NCBI RefSeq assembly: GCF_047495875.1
Contig: NC_092472.1
Span: forward strand, 3,108,349-3,172,348
Direction of reading: 5' to 3'
DNA from: Pithys albifrons albifrons
Taxonomy: Eukaryota; Chordata; Aves; Passeriformes; Thamnophilidae
Length of the DNA: 64,000 bases
The notes under the pieces were generated by a model. The model saw nothing but the letters and a program-made list of their open reading frames with translations, was not told the DNA's origin and did no database searches. Shown one piece after another: positions 24,974-37,370 of the stretch (its first letter is position 1; every line of letters starts with the position of its first letter). The position numbers and the translations under genes were made by a program.

Positions 24974-27424
24974 CGGGAGTGGGGCGGGGTCAGAGGGGCG
25001 GGCGCCGGCAGAGTCCTCCTCCCCGAGCAGAGGCGCGGGCTCGTCGGGCGGGGGCCGGGCCGGGAGGGTGTCGCAGCAGCTGCCGCCCGAGAAGCGGAGG
25101 TGGCTCTTACGCGAGTCGGCCGTGAGAGACACCTCGTGTGAGTAGGAGTGCAGGAAGGCGCGGACGCCGTCGATGCCCACGAAGTGCGTGGCCGGCACGC
25201 CGCGCAAGGCCCCGCTGGTGTCTGCCAGCAGCTGCGAGCGGCGCCAGCGCCTGAGGCGCAGCGCCAGCAGCAGCAGCAGGAAGGCGAGGAAGAGGCAGGA
25301 GACGGCGGCCACGGCCAGCACGAGCCAGCGCGTCAGGCTGGCGGCCGGCTCGCCCGGCGCCGCCGCGTCGGCCGCGCTGCCCAGCTCGGCCAGCAGCTCC
25401 GCCACGCTGTCGGCCAGCAGCACGGTGAGCGTGGCCGTGGCCGACAGCGCCGGCCGGCCGTGGTCCTTGACCAGCACCACCAGGCTGTGGCGCGCCGCGT
25501 CGCGGGCGAGCGGGAAGCGCGCCGTGCGCACCTCGCCGCTGTGCAGCCCCAGGCGGAAGAGCCCCGGCTCCGTGGCCTTGGCCAGCTCGTACGACAGCCA
25601 GGCGTTCTGCCCCGCGTCCGCGTCCACCGCCACCACCTTGGCCACCAGCGCGCCGGGCTCGGACGAGCGCGGCGCCAGCTCCACTCCCGCCCAGCCCGCA
25701 CCCGCCGGCGGAGGAGGAGGCGGGTAGAGCACCTGCGGCGCGTTGTCGTTCTCGTCCACGATCAGCAGCCGCACCGACACGTTGCTGCTCAGCGCCGGCG
25801 AGCCGCCGTCCTCCGCCCGCACCCACAGCTCCACCTCGCGCACCTCCTCGTAGTCGAAGGAGCGCAGCGCGTATAGCGCGCCCGTCTCCGCCTGCACCGA
25901 CACGTACGACGACAGCGGCAAGCCCCGCACTCGCCCCTCCGACAGCCGGTAGCGCACGCGCGCGTTCTGCCCCCAGTCCGCGTCCGTCGCCCGCACCCTC
26001 AGCACCAGCGCTCCTGCCGCGTTGTTCTCGGCCAGCCGCGCGCTGTAGCGCTCCTGCGTGAACTCCGGTGCGTTGTCGTTCACGTCTAGCACCCTCAGGG
26101 CCAGTACGGCGCTGCTCTGCAGGGACGGTGACCCGCCATCGGCGGCCCGCACTGTAAGGTTGTAGTCCAACACCTGCTCCCGGTCCAGTTCTCTGGCTGT
26201 CACCACACTGTAATAGCTACCCTGCGAGCTGTGCAGCTGAAACGGGACACCCCCGTCCAGCGAGCAGCGCACCTCGCCGTTGTTACCCGAATCGCGATCC
26301 CGGACGTGCAGCAGGGCCACCATTGTTCCCGGTGGGGCGTCTTCAGAAATCTCCCTCAGCGCTGACCGCACCGAAATCTCGGGCACATTATCGTTTATGT
26401 CTGTCACGGTGATCGTGACTTTCGCTGTGTCGAAAAGCTCTCCTCCGTCCCGTGCCTGGACCTCCAATTCGTAGGAGACACCACCTTCAAAGTCAAGGCT
26501 CTGCATGAGCGTGATCGATCCAGTCTCAGAGTCAAGATGGAAAATATGCGAGGCTTTCTCTGTGATTTTCTTCACTGAGTATTTCACCTGGCTGTACTGC
26601 CCCTCGTCGGCGTCATTGGCCATGACAGTGATGACGGTGGAGCCCACGGGTACGTCCTCCGGGACACGCATCGTGTATTCGGTCTGGCTGAACACGGGTG
26701 CGTTGTCGTTCGCGTCCACCACCGTCACGCGGATCCGAGCTGTGCCTGTCCGTGCCGGATCGCCACCATCACTTGCCCTCAGCACCAGCTCGTGAAACGC
26801 CGCCTCCTCCCGGTCCAGCGGCTTGGCCAGCACCAGCTCGGGACGCTGATCCCCGCTGGGACTTGCCTGCACGGCCAGCGAGAAGTGCTCGTCGCCGCTC
26901 AGTTCGTAGCTCAGCATGGAATTCGGTCCCGCATCCGGGTCATGAGCCTCGGCCAGGGGAAACCGCGACCCCGGGGCTGTCGTCTCGCTCATTCTCTCTT
27001 CGAGCTCAACTTCTTTGAAGCTGGGCGCATTGTCATTAATGTCCGTGATTTCCACTTCGATTTCATAGTACTTCATTTCGCCCTCCACTATCAGCTCACA
27101 GCGCAGCACGCATTGCTGAACGCTCTCGCACAGCTGCTCTCTGTCGATCCTCTCCGCTGTAACTAAATGTCCCGTCTTCTCATGCAGAGAGAAATACAGC
27201 GTCCTACCTTCGGAGACGACTTCGACACCGCTGTCACTGAACGCTGAACGCTGTGACTGCTGCAGCCCCAGGTCCTTGACCACGTCGCCCACGAACGAGC
27301 CCTTGGGCATCTCCTCGGGCACCGAGTAACGCAGCTGCCCCCACGCCGCCTCCCACGCCGCCAGCAGGACGCCCCACTGCAGGACTCGCTGCCACCGGCC
27401 CCAGCGCCTTCCCGCCGTGCACAT
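24974..27424 (-). CDS. PCDHGA: Protocadherin gamma subfamily A variable exon (GA3)
   Basis: Intact exon of 817 codons starting MCTAGRRWGRWQRVLQWG. EC1 is three residues longer than in the other GA exons because of a distinct loop (QQSQRSAFSDSG) after the conserved DLGL motif; that loop lies in the trans-recognition half of the molecule. EC1 carries the CESVQQC form of the CX5C loop, shared with GA4 and GA5. EC3 is of the KITEKAS type and EC4 of the SSQGSYYSVV type. EC5, EC6, the membrane helix and the tail are almost identical to the other GA members. The exon ends CCG before a GTGAGT donor at 24972-24973. Its 5' flank is nearly identical to those of GA4 and GA5 although its EC1 is not, which places a duplication boundary close to its start codon. 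Confidence 0.96.
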
Positions 27425-27661
27425 CTCGGCCGCTCACAGCTCTCCGCCGCTGGAGCAAATAATCCTTCCTTTTCAACTCCGACCCCGGATCGCCGCTCCC
27501 GGCTGCTGTCACCGGACCCTCCGCCTACCTGAAGGATGAACCCCCCGGCGGGGACGATCGGAGACCGCCCGGACGCCGATCCTGTCAGGGACCGAGCAAT
27601 CGATCGAGCCGGTCCGCAGCGGGCGGGGCTGCAGCGCTCCGACCTTCCTCTCGCTCCTCTC

Positions 27662-27678
27662 GGTCAACAGCGGCGCCC
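27662..27678 (-). promoter_or_regulatory. Candidate promoter CSE/CTCF element of GA3
   Basis: GA-type element, 238 bp upstream of the GA3 start. The surrounding 5' flank is almost the same as in GA4 and GA5. Confidence 0.75.
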
Positions 27679-27689
27679 GCAGCCTCCTC

Positions 27690-28912
27690 CCGGCACTGCA
27701 GGCACCGAGCGCTGCCGAGCGATGCCCGCCCTGCCTCGGCCACGGGCAGCTCGCGGGGACAGAGTCGTCACTGAGATACTGTCTCCAGTTGCACCCACCT
27801 CCCACAAAAAGATGGAAGCGCAAGCGGCTGACCTTTCATTCACACGTATGGTCGCTTTGAACTACAATACCAAAACGCTATTAATAAATGGGGTATTCAA
27901 CAGCCACTCAAGTCCCCATTCATCGCTTGAGGAAACATGAATGAGGAAAGAAGAAATATCCAACCCACTTTCCTAAGCTATCACGCAGCATTAGTCGATA
28001 TGACCCTATGGAGTAAGGATCCACCTTCAACTTTACTATCTCCTAACATTTCAGACAACCCTAGTTTGGTAGACAAAAGTTTTCAACTGAACCCAGAAGT
28101 GTGGTAAATGAAAAGCTGTAGAGATGATCGATTTTGGGCAGCACAAGCTGATTGGCAAAAGCCTCCACTACACGTCTGACAACTGATGAGGCAGAAAGTG
28201 ACATCGACCGCTCTTATTTCATTTGTTCATAGAAAGCTGGCATTCATACAGGTACCTTCCATCAAAAGATCTGAGGACCCAAGGAAGAGAGAGGAGAATT
28301 CACTACGAAGGAATGATCTGCACTGGGGACTGCAACACTGAAATAGCATGAAATGAAGAGGGGTTTTGCTACAGCTGTTAGCCAGGCACAAACACATGGC
28401 TTCAGAAAAGAGAGATCAGAAAGCAAAAATCTTAAACATCGAAATTCAATCACCGATTATGTGAATCTCGTGCTACACAGTAAGGATCAACCCGCATAAT
28501 TAGTAACTGTAACGTAATTATCAACGTTTCAGAACACAAGATTAGAGGACAAAATACTTCAGCTGAACCTTAGCATATCATAAAAGAAAAGGTGCAGTCT
28601 CTACCTGTCTGCTCTGAGTGGAAAACGGAGGAACACAAAATGTAAATCAGAGCTTCACCTCTCTTGTATCAATTTATGCAACAGAGCCTGAAAACCAAGA
28701 GCCTTCCCACTGAACCACAAGTCCGACAGCTCAAGATGCAAGAAGGTACCCGTTTGTACCACCTATTGCTACGAGATTTAGAACCAGATTCTTAAATTCG
28801 TTCAAGGAATTAGAGACCATTACGAGCCATTCCAGCAAAGAAAGGAAGTCCGATAACCCACCGTCCCACTCGCTTATGAAGGATTCACAGAAAGTGTACG
28901 CGGACTTACACA
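27690..28912. other. Spacer between GA3 promoter and GB3 donor
   Basis: Homologous to the other small spacers and nearly the same as 40080-41300. In-frame readthrough of GB3 occupies 28731-28913. No independent gene. Confidence 0.6.
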
Positions 28913-28913
28913 C

Positions 28914-31385
28914 CTGAGGTGCATCGGGATTAGCAGACGGCTCTCCCTCCACTGCATTGCTGTTAAGGCTCGGCTTGTCGCACGACTCCCCGCCAAGAAG
29001 CTCCTCCGCGGTCACGATGGGCAGCGGTGGCGGCGGCCAAACGGCCTCGGGCACGGCTCGAGGCGGCGCCGCCACACACAGGTTGTAGGAGTAGGGCAAG
29101 GTGCCCTCGCAGAAGTCGGCCGGGAAGGCGGCGCCGGCCACGGAGAAGCGCTGCGCGCCCAGGCAGCGCAGCACGGCGGGCGGCCCGGCCCGGCGCAGCC
29201 GCGCCAGCACGGCCAGCGCCACGCTGAGCAGGAAGAGCGCCGAGAGCAGCGCCAGCGCCAGCACCAGGTAGAACTGCAGCTCGGCCGGCGCGTCGGCGCC
29301 CGCCGGCCGCTCGCTCAGCTCCGGCAGCGCCTCGTGCAAGCTGTCGGCCAGCACCACGTGCAGCGTGGCCGTGGCCGACAGCGCCGGCTGCCCGTGGTCC
29401 TTGACGAGCGCCACGAGCCGCTGCTTGGCCGCGTCCCTGTCGGACACGGCCCGCGCCGTGCGCACCTCGCCGCTGTGCAGTCCCAGGCGGAAGAGCGCCG
29501 GCTCCGACGCCTGCAGCAGCTCGTAGGACAGCCAGGCGTTGCGCCCCGCGTCCGCGTCCACCGCCACCACCTTGGCCACCAGGTAGCCGGCCTCGGCCGA
29601 CCGCGGCACCACCTCGAAAGGACCCGCCGCCGGCGCCGCTCCCGACCCCGCCGCCGCCCCCGCGGCCAGCGCCGGCCACAGCACCCGCGGCGCGTTGTCG
29701 TTTTGGTCGAGCACGAAGACGCGCACCGTGGCCGTGGAGCTGCGCGACGGCGTCCCGCCGTCCTGCGCCCGCACGGCCACCGAGAACTCGCGGCACTGCT
29801 CGTAGTCGAAGGAGCGCTGCGCGTACACGGCGCCGCTCCGCGCCTCCACCGACACGAGCGGCGCCGCGCCCGCCGCGCCCGCGCTGCCGCCCGCCAGCCA
29901 GTAGCTCACGCGCCCGTTGGTCCCCGCGTCCAAGTCCCGCGCGCTCACGCGCAGCACCAGCGCGCCCGCCGCGTTGTTCTCCGGCACGTATGCGCTGTAC
30001 GCCGCCTCCTCGAACACGGGCGCGTTGTCGTTCACGTCCGACACCTCCAGCACCAGCTCCGTGCTGCTCGACAGCTCCGGGCTGCCCCGGTCCCTGGCCA
30101 CCACCGTCACTCGGTGCTCGGCCGCCTGTTCGCGGTCCAGCGCGCTCGCTGTCACCACCTTATACGAGCCGCCCGAGGACGCCGCGATCGACAGTGGTGC
30201 CTCTCCCGACAGCTCGCACATCACCTGACAGTTCTCGCCCGAGTCCCGGTCCCGCACTTTCAGCAGGGCCACCACTGTACCAATGGGTGCGTCCTCGGGC
30301 ACCGGGCTCGACATCGACAGAATCGTGATCTCGGGAGCATTGTCATTTTCGTCCGTGATGTCTATCTGCACTTCGCACTGACCAGTAAGCCCGCCCCCGT
30401 CTTTCGCCTCCAGTCCGAAGCTGTACTTGCTCTTCTCCTCGAAATCGAGGGGACCCGCAGTCCTCACCTCCCCGCTCTCGCTGTCGACGACGAATAATGC
30501 GATGACGATGTCTGGGACTTTTCTGAAGAAGTAGGAGACCCTCCCATTGGACCCCGCGTCAGCATCCGTCGCCTGCACTCGCAGCACCAGAGATCCCGCT
30601 GGGAGATTCTCAACCACTCGCGCCTGGTACACGCTTTTGCTGAACACTGGTGGGTTGTCGTTGGCATCCGTCACATTGACCCGAATCTGGACGGTCCCTG
30701 ACTTCGCGGGGTCCCCGCCATCCACTGCCGTCAGTACCAGCTCAAACGAGCTCTGCTTTTCCCTGTCCAAAGCCTTCTCCAGCATTAATTCCGGCTGCTT
30801 TTTTCCACCTGAGTTCTCCTTCAAGGCCAGAGAGAAGAACGGGTTGCTGGTAAGCTGGTAAGTAAGCAGCGAGTTACTTCCCTCATCCTCATCGTGGGCC
30901 ATTTCTAGAGGAAAAGTGGAACCGGGAGGGATCCATTCCCCGATATCGAGTTCCAGAGCAGCCTTGCTGAAGGTTGGAGAGTTGTCATTTACGTCTTGGA
31001 TGACCACGTCGAAGTGGAAAACATTAAGAGGGTTGTGGACCAGCGCCTCGAAACTGACGGAGCAGGACGCTGACTCGCCGCACATCTCCTCTCGGTCCAG
31101 CCTCTCGTTCACGTACAGGTTCCCGTTTTCATCGCTCAAGGTGAAGTATTGCTTGTCTGCGCTTACTCGCAGCTTACGCACCGGCAGTTCGTCCGGACTG
31201 AGCCCCAGGTCCCGCGCCAGCGGCCCCACCAGCGAGCCTCTGGCCAGCTCCTCGGGAATGGTGTAGTGGAGCCGCTCCGTCGCCGCCCGGCAGCACAGGC
31301 ACAGCAGCACAGCGGGCAGCAGCAGCAGCAGCAGCGCTCTGCCGCCTGCCGGCCCGCGGCTCTGCCTCCTCCTGCCCGCTGCCAT
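28914..31385 (-). CDS. PCDHGB: Protocadherin gamma subfamily B variable exon (GB3), recent duplicate of GB4
   Basis: Intact exon of 824 codons starting MAAGRRRQSRG at 31385. By alignment with GB4 the layout is: signal peptide about 1-36, EC1 to about 130, EC2 to 240, EC3 to 345, EC4 to 450, EC5 to 560, EC6 to about 680, transmembrane helix about 706-728, then the B-type tail. The exon ends CAG before a GTGTGT donor. It differs from GB4 at about 16 residues. One is G386C in EC4, which replaces a glycine of the DSGENGQV motif by an unpaired cysteine; another is a Q147D/D149G pair at the start of EC2. The nearly identical GA4 and GA5 differ at only four, so this pair has accumulated or imported more changes. 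In-frame reading continues 60 codons past the donor. Confidence 0.96.
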
Positions 31386-31640
31386 TGTCGGCAGCGCTCG
31401 CCGCGCTCTGCCGGCTCCTGCCGCTTCCCGGCCTCCCTTCCAGCCGCTCTGCGCAGCGAGCTCAGGCGCCGCTGGAGCGCAGCGGGGCCGGCGCCGGCTT
31501 GTTGGCCGCTGCTGCCCGCGCCGCCTGTCGCCTGTGCTGTCCGTGCCGCTGCCGCTGTTGCCGGCGCCGGCCGAGCGAGCAGCCTGCGGGCGCAGGACGC
31601 TGCGGCGGCTGCGGCTGCGGCTCCAGCGCCGCTCGGCGGC

Positions 31641-31657
31641 GGCCAACAGCGGCACCC
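31641..31657 (-). promoter_or_regulatory. Candidate promoter CSE/CTCF element of GB3
   Basis: GB-type element, 256 bp upstream of the GB3 start and identical to the other GB copies. Confidence 0.74.
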
Positions 31658-32206
31658 GGAGGCGCCGCCACGCCACTGCAGCCGCCTGATGGCCGCGCTC
31701 CGGGAGCCCGGGTTTGGGCCGCAAGGAGGGACTGCTCCGGCTGTGGGGTGTCTTCTCGATTCCAATCAGCAAGAGCTCTTGCTTAATGTGCTTCCTGACG
31801 CGTTTGTAACGGATGTGCACTTTAAGGGTTTTTAGATCATTATTGCGATGAATACTCAGAAGCGAATATTCATAGCAGAGTGATAAAGACAGTAGCTCAT
31901 CTGCTCTTAATAAAACCAGGGGGCAACTATAGGAGAAATAACTGATATTATAGGGAAGACTTCAAGCGCATATTAGCACTGTGTAAGATATACTGAATTC
32001 TGCTGCATTCATTACGTGGGATGAATTAACCTGAGAAATGGATCAGCCTAAAGCAATGTAAGAAATCTCTGTGGTAAAATAATAGATTTACATTTACTCA
32101 TTTGTTTCTACTTCTTGAGAGTTCCTGCTATTGCATCTCCATATTTGAGGGGCTGTCAGTTGGAAAATGCAAAGCTATATTGAGACTTTCCCAGGTTCAA
32201 ACAAAG

Positions 32207-33145
32207 GGGTTTTTTTGGAGGGCTCTTTATTCATTGAATGCTCACCTCTGCCATGGGTAGGAACACTTTCCACTAGATTCAATAACCCTTAACCTCAACC
32301 AACCTGTCCTTTTTTTGGAGGGTATAATTTCTTTAGCATAAAAAAACCCATGTCACATGTGCTATCACTACAGGCCATGATGAAAAGGCTCTCTCCAATT
32401 TTTTTGAAAGCTTACTTTATAAATTGATAGTGAAAAAATATTGAAAACTCTACACAGAGGCTTCTTTTCTCCTTCCTTTATGACTTGAACTCCTTCAGCC
32501 TTTCTTCATTGCAGAGATGTTCCAGCCTTCAGACCATTTTTGTGGTCCTTCTGGGGACTCTAGCAGGTCCATGCCTTGCTTGAATATAGGCCCCAGATCT
32601 GCATGCAGTACTCCAGCTGGGGTTTCACAAAAAGAGTTCAGAAACACCTCCATTGACTTGCTGGCCATAATAGTTCTTATAAAGCATATAATAGAATTTT
32701 CTTTCTCAGCAGCAAGAGCACCTTGACAAATCATGTCCCGTTCTATCATCCCCCAGCAATCTGAAGTACTTCTTTGCAAGGCTATTCACAATGTCCCATT
32801 CTATATTAAAACTGGAGATTACTCTCACTAACATACAGGATATTTCACTTGGCATATTTGAACTTCATGGTGTTTGGTGGCCTGCTTCTCTGCCCTCTCA
32901 AGTGGGTATCTAGTTAGCATCTCTGCCCTTTCTTGAAACAACTCAGTTTGGCATCAAATGCAGATTTACTGAAGGAATGCTCAATCTTATTTCTGAAGAC
33001 AAGTAATAGTACTAGTCCCAATAAGGACTCCTAGGGGATAACACAAGTTACAACAACCTGGTTTCCACTTCGACATTCAGCCATTGTCTATAACACTTCT
33101 GAGAGGACTATCCATCCAGATCCTCATTCATTTAACAGTCTCCAG
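32207..33145 (-). mobile_element. CR1 remnant, unit C
   Basis: Same element upstream of GB3, more diverged from units A, B and E (for example a T-rich run near 32211-32217). Nearly identical to the unit D copy, from which it lacks a 9-bp stretch near 32640. Confidence 0.8.
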
Positions 33146-36100
33146 ATGAGTGCCCAGCATGTTCCGGGCAACTCTGTGGGAGTCACTCTGCACACATTCT
33201 CCCACTGGTCTGCTCATGGAAACCTTGACTTCTTCAGTGGGTGACCATTCTGCATTTGAAGAACTGCAGTAAGGATGCTTTAGCATTATTACACTGCAGA
33301 CAAGTGTGCCTAGGTGAGAACATAGGCCTACGAAAGCCTTCCTCTTTACAGCTGTAAACATTGCAGGTGTGTAGGGGAACTGCATCTGCACTGGGACAAC
33401 TGGAAGAGATATGACCTTCTGCATAAGACCAGACACCCTCAGGCTGAGCTTCTGACACCAAGAAAGGCAAGAGTTTGAAAGATACAGAAATGAACAGATC
33501 AGCTGTGATAACATTGCATAGTCCTCACTTAATGTTCAGAAGCAACTCAAATTGCATGGTACTGCATCAGGCACAAGCATGTGTTATTTATGACATATCA
33601 CAAGCAAAGGAACGACCAAGTTCTTCCATAACCTCACACACAGACCTGTCCACTCTTCTCTCCAATGCTATGCAACAGGCAGGTTCTATTGTGACCATAT
33701 TAGTAAAATTTACAATGAGATGATAATGCACTGCAATAACTACAAGAAGGGACGTCCATTTGCCTGCTCACCACCATCCTGAGAAGAAAGTGAAGGATTC
33801 TAAAGCCCACTAATGGGAAACAGCCAAAATTAAAATTAGCAGGCACACAACAAAAAATGGCTCCTCAATCTCATGGCTTAGAGAGAATCTCCTGCTCCCT
33901 TTTATTACAAACACTGTTCCACACAGATGCAACTTCATGCTTACACCTCTTTCTCCCAACAATAACAGTTCAATAAGATATGCTCATGTCTCATGACATT
34001 CCCAACTAACAAGCATGAACAAGAGGCACACAACAAGGGAAGCTGCACTGATAACTACAAATAAGCCCATAAATAGTGTAAATCCAGGAAAGGAAAAAAA
34101 AGCCATAATTCAGACAAGCTAGACAAGGAAGATCTAGAAGACAAAAGGTTTGTCAGGCATACTCAGAAGGAAGTCTTCTTGATCTTCATTTCAGACATTG
34201 AAATTCATTCCTGCCAGCACCTGGAAGTCATTGAGATCTCCACCTGCAAGTGGGCCCCCAAAGTCTCACTCTGTACTACCCAATAGGGGGTTTCATTTTA
34301 CGGAAGTCATCACATCTCAGCAAGTTCTTTTCTATTCTATGGCCTGCTCAACTTGCACAACTATGCAGTCATAATTTTAAACACCTTCTCATAGGCCTCT
34401 TTCTCAAGTTCAGTCTTTTGAGGAAGTACAACAGATTCTCTTTTACCTTCTGTTTTATATTCCTCACACACAAAATTCTGTCCAAGGTGGCTGAAGCATT
34501 TTCTGAAAAACAATCACAATTTCAAATTCAAAGGCGCTGACCAGAATTGTGAAAATGGACCACAACCTTCCAGGAAACAAAGGCCTGAAAGAAAGTGTAA
34601 TTACAATTCTCAAGAAAGTCTACATTGCAACCTTGCAGGGAAATAGAGAGGCATATTGGAGACTTCAAATGGAATTTATAAGCTGTTCTACCCATGTATC
34701 CTGCCTGTTCATGTACAGTTGTTGTGGAAATAAATTATTGCTCGTGTATGGTTGTTGCCATTCAGGAAAGGGAAACCAGGATCAGAGAAAAAAATGACAC
34801 AGGCCTTGACACGAGGCAAGAAATCAAATGCTGCCCTTTCAAAACCACATTGACCCACCTCCTCCCCTGTTACAAAGCGAAGATCTCACCCTCCTCACTC
34901 TGCATTCACAACCTTTCATCACATTATTTACTTGTATCAAACTTTTTGTTACATGTTATCTATGGGGCAAAGAGCACCTTGGGAACCAAAAGCCCAAATA
35001 TTTTTCTTTACTGATATCCACCTTCCTACCACACAAGGCTCTGGATGAGATCCTCCCTCCTTGCCAGATAATTATAAGACATTTTTGTGTGTTTGCAGGA
35101 TTGTCAAATGAGGAGGCACAGTGAGGATCATGTTTACTCCATGAAAGTATTCAAACCAACCAACCAAAATCAAAAAGCTAACCAAAGCAAAAAATCCTGA
35201 AGCAGGGCATGAAAGAGAAATCATCATAAGTGAATCATAGCTTCACATTTCAGATTGTGTCAACTGTACTAGGTACACAACAAAGGAAACAGGTTAGTGA
35301 GAGGTACACAGGAGGCTCAAACAGGAGCTCACACAATAGATTGTAGTCATAGAAATTCTGTTGGATGATAAAAAGGGGAAAATCTTGGAACAGCAGCTGT
35401 TGTCCTAACTGAATGACCACAACAAACTTCACCTTATCACTTTCCTTTTAGTACTTTCAAACTGTACCACAGTGAACTCTTCCACTGGCCCTGTCTCTAG
35501 AAAGACAGAACTCTTCTCTCTATCTAAACATCACACAACAGGAAAGTTAAATCTGCAGACAGACACCATTAAAAGAAAAGTTGCACATGCACCTTCTCAG
35601 ATCCCAAGCATCACAGCCAAGATAATGTTGCTCATCCCAATAATTTGAACTGATGTAAAATGTTATAGAGAAAATAATCAATCAGAAGCTTGATTAAAGA
35701 CACACTCATCAAACTATCATCTCCAAGGCAACATCACCCTACCTCAGCACGTGGGCTCTTTGGAAGTTGTGCCACTCTACCCCCTCTAATGCAAAAGAAT
35801 TCTGAACCCAAGCCTTAAACATTTCAATCAAAATGAAGCAATAAGAAAAAAATAAGACACCTCTGGACTCATTCTCAGAAACATGAACTGGAACCTTGAA
35901 AAGAACATAGGGATTTTTGAAGGAATGGTAACAGATCTGATCTTCCACAAACAATGAGAGACAAAGGCCCATCTTCAGATCATCAAAAGAGAAAGGAAAG
36001 GATTAAACCCCTGCAGAAAGGAAAAGACTACAACACACTCTCCTGGACTATGCATTTTGGAGTAGGAAATTAATTCACGTGTTTAGTAAGCACTCAATAC

Positions 36101-37368
36101 ACAGTGTGCTCTTTCCAAAGGTCCCACATGACCTTTGTCATAAGTACATAATCCAGCTGTGAAGTTCCACAATTATGACAAAATGCAAACAAATGGGAAG
36201 AGACTCTTAGGTTCTCCATACACCTCTGGAGTACATGTCTTCTACCCAGTTTCAGAAGGAAAACATCACATTGCTTAATCCTACAGGTGGGTAATGAATT
36301 GGAGAACAGGAACAGTACTCCTTTCTGGCCTTCAACAGACCCACCTGCACAACTCTCAGGCCTCAGATCTCCAGCCATTCCCTTTATCCAAGTTGCTCTT
36401 TGACCCATCAAATTTAGAAGCCAGAGATTCCTGCACCATTTCTCTTTGCTCCACCAACTTCACACCTGATGAGATGATAATGCACTACAGTAAATCTCTT
36501 TACATCTCTTGATGAAGGAAGACCCATTTCTCTGCTCCCTGGTCTTCTCTGAAGAAACCTCTAAGTCCTATAAGGAAAGGCAGAGCAGTGCTCTAGGAGA
36601 GACTGGGTCAGTCAATATCTGTTTAGGGGCAACCACCCTCTCTGCACATCTTTCTCTTCACCTTGAATCAATACCCTCCTACTCACGCAAGGCTCTTACA
36701 GTGACATGTATGTATAGCAAAGACATGTGTAGTTCCCTCTGACACATTTTAACCTTCAAAGACAGCAAATCAGCAAAACACCTCTGCCATTTCCTCCTGT
36801 ATTTCCTTCTCCATATAAAGTCACCTAAAAATGTTTTCAAAAATACACAACTTTCATGATGATCCCTTTTCTTCCTAACAGGCAGACAGACATCATCAAA
36901 AGACTAGCAGTTCTCCAATCCATCCCCCTACAGGGAAAACAAGAGCAAGACCAAGCACGGATGAAGAATACAATGTCATTTCCTACTGACCTCCACTATG
37001 CATCACAGACACACAGAAAAGCTGAGAATAGGGCAAACGATGAGCAGGAAAGTTACACATAGAGTTGACAAAATTACAAGCTGGAGATTTTCACGTGAAT
37101 AAACCACAACTGCCATTGGGAAGAACCTGTGAAGAACACAAACTCATTTACACTTCCAGACACCATCAGTCTTTCTTCATATGTTTCCCCAACAACTTGT
37201 AAAACTAAGGAAGGACCCTACATCCACGTCCCACCAGTCCACACCGCATCAAGAAACGAAGCTCTGCTTTTGACAGCAAGCCTGCCACCACAGAAACAGA
37301 ACACGGCGAAGAAAGGGTAGAGAAGCAGAAGGCGAAGCTTCTCAGAGCCAGTTTGACCAGAGGAACTC
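33146..37368. other. Large spacer of unit C
   Basis: Noncoding, almost identical to 45541-49766. Short open frames are kept between C and D only because the duplication is recent; they are not kept in units A, B or E. Confidence 0.6.
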
Positions 37369-37370
37369 AC

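Noticed and set aside
28908..28914. GTAAG four bases after the GB donor as the true splice site
   Set aside because: It would give phase 1, while GA exons joined to the same constant exon are phase 0; CAG before GTCTGT/GTGTGT keeps the phase.
33128..33514. Short open frames in the large spacers (for example 128 codons here and at 45526-45912)
   Set aside because: They are kept only between the two near-identical units and are broken in units A, B and E; part overlaps or adjoins CR1 sequence.
37218..37370. Extending the exons to the stop codon beyond the donor
   Set aside because: The strong phase-0 donor and the conserved family design place the coding end at the donor; the readthrough is treated as a separate, speculative finding.
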